Origin: Clitopilus passeckerianus
Lineage: Eukaryota > Basidiomycota > Agaricomycetes > Agaricales > Entolomataceae
DNA: 64,000 nt
Assembly: GCA_944990035.1 (NCBI GenBank)
Contig: CALYLX010000079.1
Coordinates: forward strand, 248,001 to 312,000
Direction: 5' to 3'
Shown one piece after another: positions 59,927 to 64,000 of the stretch; the stretch's first letter is position 1, and each line of letters starts with the position of its first letter. Both the position numbers and the translations under genes were made by a program. The notes below the pieces were generated by a model. The model had not been told where the DNA came from and searched no databases. It saw only the letters and a program-made list of their open reading frames with translations.

Positions 59927-60510
59927 ATGAAGAACCTCTACGCCTCTGCCCTCGCCCTCGTTCTCCTCCTCCTGTCAAACATCGTCACTCTCCAAGCGGC
60001 CAAAATCGACTGCTCGCTGGTGAAAATCAAGTGTATTCCTTACGACGACCTCACCTGCCCTCCGGGAACTAACAGGCACCCCGCACCTCCGGAACCCGGC
60101 AAGTGCTGCCCATGGTGTAAACCTAAACCTAAGCCAGTGTAAGCCTTCGTTTCATCCTCACCTACCGTATTGTCGATTAACGCATACACATTTAAACTTT
60201 GATATACCAGGCCTTGTTTCGCTGTGCTCTGTAAGCAAGTGCACTGCCCACACGGTACCGTTCTAGAGCCTGCAGACCCGAAGAACGGAAAATGCTGCCC
60301 CTCCTGCAAACCCAAGCCGAAGTAAGCCAGAATTGTATCGTAGGAGTCAAAACTATGATGACTGACCAAGCGCGTTTTGACAGTCCCTGCGATCTTGTGA
60401 GGTGCAAGGCTAAGGAATATTTGACCTGCCCACACGGTTCCGTTCCTGCTCCTGCAGACCCAAAGCACGGACATTGCTGTCCCTACTGCAAGCCGAAGTA
60501 TGATCACTAG
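59927..60510 (+). CDS. Secreted three-module Cys-rich protein (VWC-like modules)
   Basis: Three exons: 59927-60138, 60211-60321 and 60384-60510. The ATG at 59927 opens a strong signal peptide (MKNLYASALALVLLLLSNIV); an in-frame ATG at 59852 would put 25 polar residues in front and is less likely. Each exon then encodes one module: a Cys, a second Cys, a C-P-(P/H)-G turn, and a C-C-P-x-C-K-P-K end (CCPWCKPK, CCPSCKPK, CCPYCKPK). This spacing is like von Willebrand type C or chordin-type repeats. Both introns are in phase 2, so the middle exon is a symmetric 37-codon unit that could be duplicated or skipped without a frame change. The protein is probably extracellular, with disulphide-bonded modules. 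Function is unknown; a small secreted effector or cell-wall protein is possible. Confidence 0.75.
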
Positions 60511-60759
60511 GTTATCGGTTGGAGTTGAGGCAGAACTCTTTGCTTCTTTCGAAGGTTGATGTATGCGTGGTTGTCGATCGATTTACCTTTTCTACCGTCA
60601 CCGTGACATTCTTGTTTCGTTGGGCATAATTGCTACTAACTCGACACAAAGCGTAACTTTGAACGCTGGCCATTTCCTTGAATTGAACATCTTCCTAGTT
60701 TTCCCTTCGTCACTGGATAACTCGAAAGTCGGATGATGTATTCCGCGCTTTATTATAAA
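60511..60759. other. Short gap between convergent genes
   Basis: Nothing seen; this is the 3' flank of both neighbours. Confidence 0.3.
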
Positions 60760-62625
60760 TTACATGACATAGATATACGTACTCATGGGTTCGATTGCTT
60801 GGATAGCGTCATTGGCAGCCGTCCGACATTCGTCAAATACGCACCGCGCGTCCGAGTCCTGACACGGCGATTCAGCAGGGAATAGAGCCTCCAGATCCAG
60901 TAGATGCCCCGGGCTTTCCAGAAGCATCTTGATGATTGGATTCGCATGCCGCTCCGCAAATGTTCCCGCAATGCAGAACCCTTTATTGTTCCGGTGCCGA
61001 TGCCTCCTTTGAATTTGATCTCCACCCTCCGTTAAGCGTAGAATTGTGCTGAAACCTACGGCCTGCCAACTGCAATAATACTGCGCCTGAATGGGGTGAA
61101 TAAAAAGAGGAGCGTCAGCTGTAGAGATTACTGGAAGAATTTGGACTATACCCATGGCGGGAAAACACGCAGAGGGAGACGGACGGCCATTACTTCCATT
61201 TTTGTGTGAAGTGTCAGTGGGGCCGCTGCATCTAGAATATCTGTATAGCCGAACTGGAAAGCATACACCAGTATTTCGTCTGCATTGAAGGGGAGTGCTT
61301 TCCTAGAACGTAAATTAATGAGAATGGTCACCGCATGAATTACATCACAATCTCGTTTTAACTTACCTCATAAATACCCTGCACATTTGCATAGCCTGAA
61401 ATACCTTATACTTCTCGGCGGCAAGAGCGAGCTCTTTTAGGGAGTCGAAATCGAGCGATTGCAGGTTTGGAGATCGAACAGGACGGATGAAATCCAGGAG
61501 AAGCGACAAAGTGATTGTGCTCTCCGGGATCTCAACTGTAGTGCCTGATGTACCCAATGACGCAAGCCCAGGTGCACAAGCTTGGAGCGCTGCATAGTCT
61601 TCGTGAAAAACGGTTCCACTCCCTGCCTTAATTTGAAGATCACCGCGTGCTATCGCTTTAGCAGAGGTATTTTGGGATATCTCGTTAGAGGTCGAGGGCG
61701 AAATTAGCTGCGTCAAGGTTGGAATCTGAGCGATCTCCTCTCTAACCAATGATTTCCACTTGTCCAGGCCAGTATTATCACCGTTCCACGAATTTCGTTC
61801 AACATAAAATGTCTTATCAAGTCGATGTAGAGCCAATAAGCCACTGGCGACTTGAGATACAACGTTTGAAGTGAAATAACCGCCAGCAGCACACATGCAT
61901 GTTGTGAGTGCATGTCGTTGTACTTCTCGCCAATGATGATTGTACTTGAGCTAGCACATAGCTGTCGATATCACTGCACCATACGACGAAACGGCGACTC
62001 ACCCAAACCGCATGAAACTCTGTCGGGATCGTGTTCAAGACGTCCAACATCGGCTCGTCCAGTACTAATGGAGCTGCCTCTTCGACAATATCACCATAAT
62101 CATGTTTCAGAGCATATGCCAATATCTGTATGGCATTAGAAGGGAGGGTCGCTCTAGATTTACCATTTGTCAATGTGAGGATAAACCGGAAGAAAAAACA
62201 AAGTTCACCGTATTTGAATGTACGAAGCATACATGGCCGGAAAAACCTGATACTTCTCAGCTACCTCTGCAAGCTCCTTCAAAGCGTCAAAATCGAGCGA
62301 TGTTTCTAGGTCGATCTGCCGTCTGGGGTAGATGAACTTGAACAGCATCTCCAGAACCGACGCTGGTTCAGCCAGAGGGACGACCTCGTCAAATGTCGAG
62401 CCGGGAATGGGAGCCAAGCCCTCGGTGTGGGCTCTGATATAAACGGCGTGAATACGAAATCTAATTCCATCAGAGGACTCGTAGGTGACTTCCGCATCCT
62501 CTGTGTTGACTGAATCGGATGATGAAGGATGCTGAGTGTGGGTCTGGCATGGCAGTTGTGCAAACAAACTCACATTCCTCAGAGTAGCGTGGCTGGGAAA
62601 GGGGTACATCTTGTGTAGTTTCCAT
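60760..62625 (-). CDS. Two-module BTB/POZ-like protein, copy 2
   Basis: ATG at 62625-62623 (METTQDVPLSQPRYSEE). A GTGAGT donor splits the codon after SEE, at the same place where copy 1 has GCAAGT. Module 1 reads EVTYESSDGIRFRIHAVYIR, VPLAEPASVLEMLFKFIYPR, LAEVAEKYQVFPAM, then NAIQILAYALKHDYGDI. Module 2 starts after an intron near 62000-61955 (LKYNHHWREVQRHALTTCM) and continues EDYAALQACAPGLASLG, LLLDFIRPVRSPNLQS, LAAEKYKVFQAMQMCRVFMR and NADEILVYAFQFGYTDILD. The C-terminus ends MSTYIYVM. All introns checked are canonical, so this copy looks intact. It is a mirror-image relative of the gene at 28981-30767, probably an adaptor-type protein. Confidence 0.7.
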
Positions 62626-62999
62626 CGTAGTCTTCTTGCAGTTATTCGAATACACGATATAGTGGCCGTTCGAGTGAAAAGCTGTTGAGCTCGCCTCGTG
62701 TCGTTTTGCGGATGTCAAATGGAGCCGCTAGTGATAGGCGCCAGGCATATCGTCCCGCACAGCCATTAAGTATTGTCTTATGTGCTCGTAAATAGTCATA
62801 AACCACGTCTGAATTTAACTATTGTGACGATCATGAAGAGGATTGATATGGACGAAGGAAAGGCAAAAGTAGCAGAGCAGGATTTGTACCCAAAATCGGA
62901 GAATATACGGGCTGGCATTGATACATCAAACAATCTCCCTTGGTGTCCTTGTCCATGAACGGGCTCAGCAGCGATGGTTGACAAGGGAGATATCATGAA
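62626..62999. other. Intergenic, no gene seen
   Basis: Upstream flank of the BTB-like gene. Only a short open frame is present. Confidence 0.3.
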
Positions 63000-64000
63000 G
63001 GGCGGGGCGTTTGGAGATGAGGGACGGGGTGCAATCATCACCCGTCGTTGGTACCTTCCCTCCTTCCCCATCTTCTTTTCGTTCATCGCTTCACCTCTGG
63101 TACCGCATCAACCTCCAATTATTCATTTCCTCCCTCTCCATCATCAATCGTAGCCGCAATCGACTGTCAACGTCCCACAACTCCGCGCACCATGCCTCTC
63201 CCGCCGCCATTTTTGACGTTCTCCCCATCGCCTAGCCCGAGATCGTCGTCTGGCTGTAGTCGTCCATGGCCAGAATCGCGTGAGTCTGGAATAGATGGCT
63301 TTGCACAAGAGGCAGTGGAAGCAGAGGCAAATTATCCAGCTTCATCTTCGTCTTCCTCGTGGCTTCCAAACCCAGCCGTCCACTCCTCTCCCCGCCCAAA
63401 ATATATCACAACCGTCCGGGTGTTGCCCATATGAGCCATACGTATGGGCGACCACAAGCGATTTGCTAGTCTCTGGCCACCAGGAAGATCCGTCATGCTG
63501 TCCGCTTCGCATGCATAAGCCCAGCCTGACCAAAGCTGCATCTTCAGCTCGAAAGTGGGTGGGTAGGGTGGGAGGCCAGGATGAGGCGTGAATCATTCCG
63601 TGTGGGTCGTGAAGAAGGGGTGGGCGAAGGCGCCATGCAAGGGAATCTGTCCGTTCTTCATCGACTCTTCGCACGGAACCTTTTAACCCCTCCTCAAAAC
63701 CCCTCTCCTCTCCTCGCATCTCTTCCCAGTTTCCCACCAGCTCTCCCCGGGCTTTACAAAACCTCTCCAGGAAGGGTGGCGCGTTCCAAACTTCCACGAC
63801 GAGGTGAATCCAACTGGTCGTACGTCCATCTACCAGCTTCACGGTAGGATGTTAGACAGAGACGGTAATTCCACCATTTGTGCCGAACGTCGATAGTCAT
63901 GGAAGGATAGGGCGACTTTGAGGGAACATGTTGGGTGACTAGGTCAAGGAGCAATGGGTGGCGTTTCGTTTTGGTTTGTGAATGGTCGTGTAGGGTGGAG
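63000..64000. repeat. Dispersed repeat R2, copy 2 (runs off window)
   Basis: This region shares ordered segments with 52190-53060 in the same orientation, notably the GTCAAGGAGCAA block near 63942. Open frames here are GC-rich and inconsistent, and no gene is supported. The right end lies outside the window. Confidence 0.4.

Noticed and set aside
60040..60507. Minus-strand 155-codon ORF opposite the Cys-rich gene
   Set aside because: It is the antisense shadow of three well-spliced Cys-rich exons.

Overview
The window is nuclear DNA of a filamentous basidiomycete, most likely an Agaricomycete. The genes carry many short introns of roughly 50-65 bp with GT..AG ends. The gene content is typical of that group: DUF6534-type membrane proteins, tandem cytochromes P450, BTB/POZ-like and F-box/LRR proteins, and a GCM-type Mutator-like transposon. 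No ribosome-binding-site logic, operons or CRISPR apply. I did not find a confident tRNA or rRNA. The order cannot be fixed from sequence alone.

Layout. Positions 1-12.3 kb hold two DUF6534 membrane-protein genes. The second is split by a complete 6,938-bp DNA transposon (4314-11251) with 23-bp terminal inverted repeats and a 9-bp target duplication. Between the two genes lie a decayed minus-strand gene and a small hypothetical gene. Positions 12.9-28.5 kb are a P450 island: three apparently intact paralogues (12957, 19473, 26249; all +) and one clear pseudogene (22068-23500, -). Two copies share a perfectly identical tract covering exons and introns, which points to gene conversion. Positions 29-52 kb hold a two-module BTB-like gene, F-box/LRR genes on both strands, two paralogous single-pass membrane proteins, and several degenerate copies of a dispersed repeat (called R1 here). 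Positions 52-64 kb hold a second repeat family (R2), a duplicated block of about 0.9-1 kb containing a conserved small ORF, a secreted Kex2-processed peptide precursor beside a duplicated unknown gene, a secreted three-module cysteine-rich protein, and a second two-module BTB-like gene in mirror orientation to the first.

How it works together. Nothing here is an obvious biosynthetic cluster: the P450s lack a recognisable backbone enzyme. The overall picture is an accessory, duplication-rich region shaped by transposition, tandem duplication, gene conversion and decay. The most unusual item is the 88-residue secreted precursor at 56679-57002, with three repeats of the form G-x-W-x-(K/R)-R.
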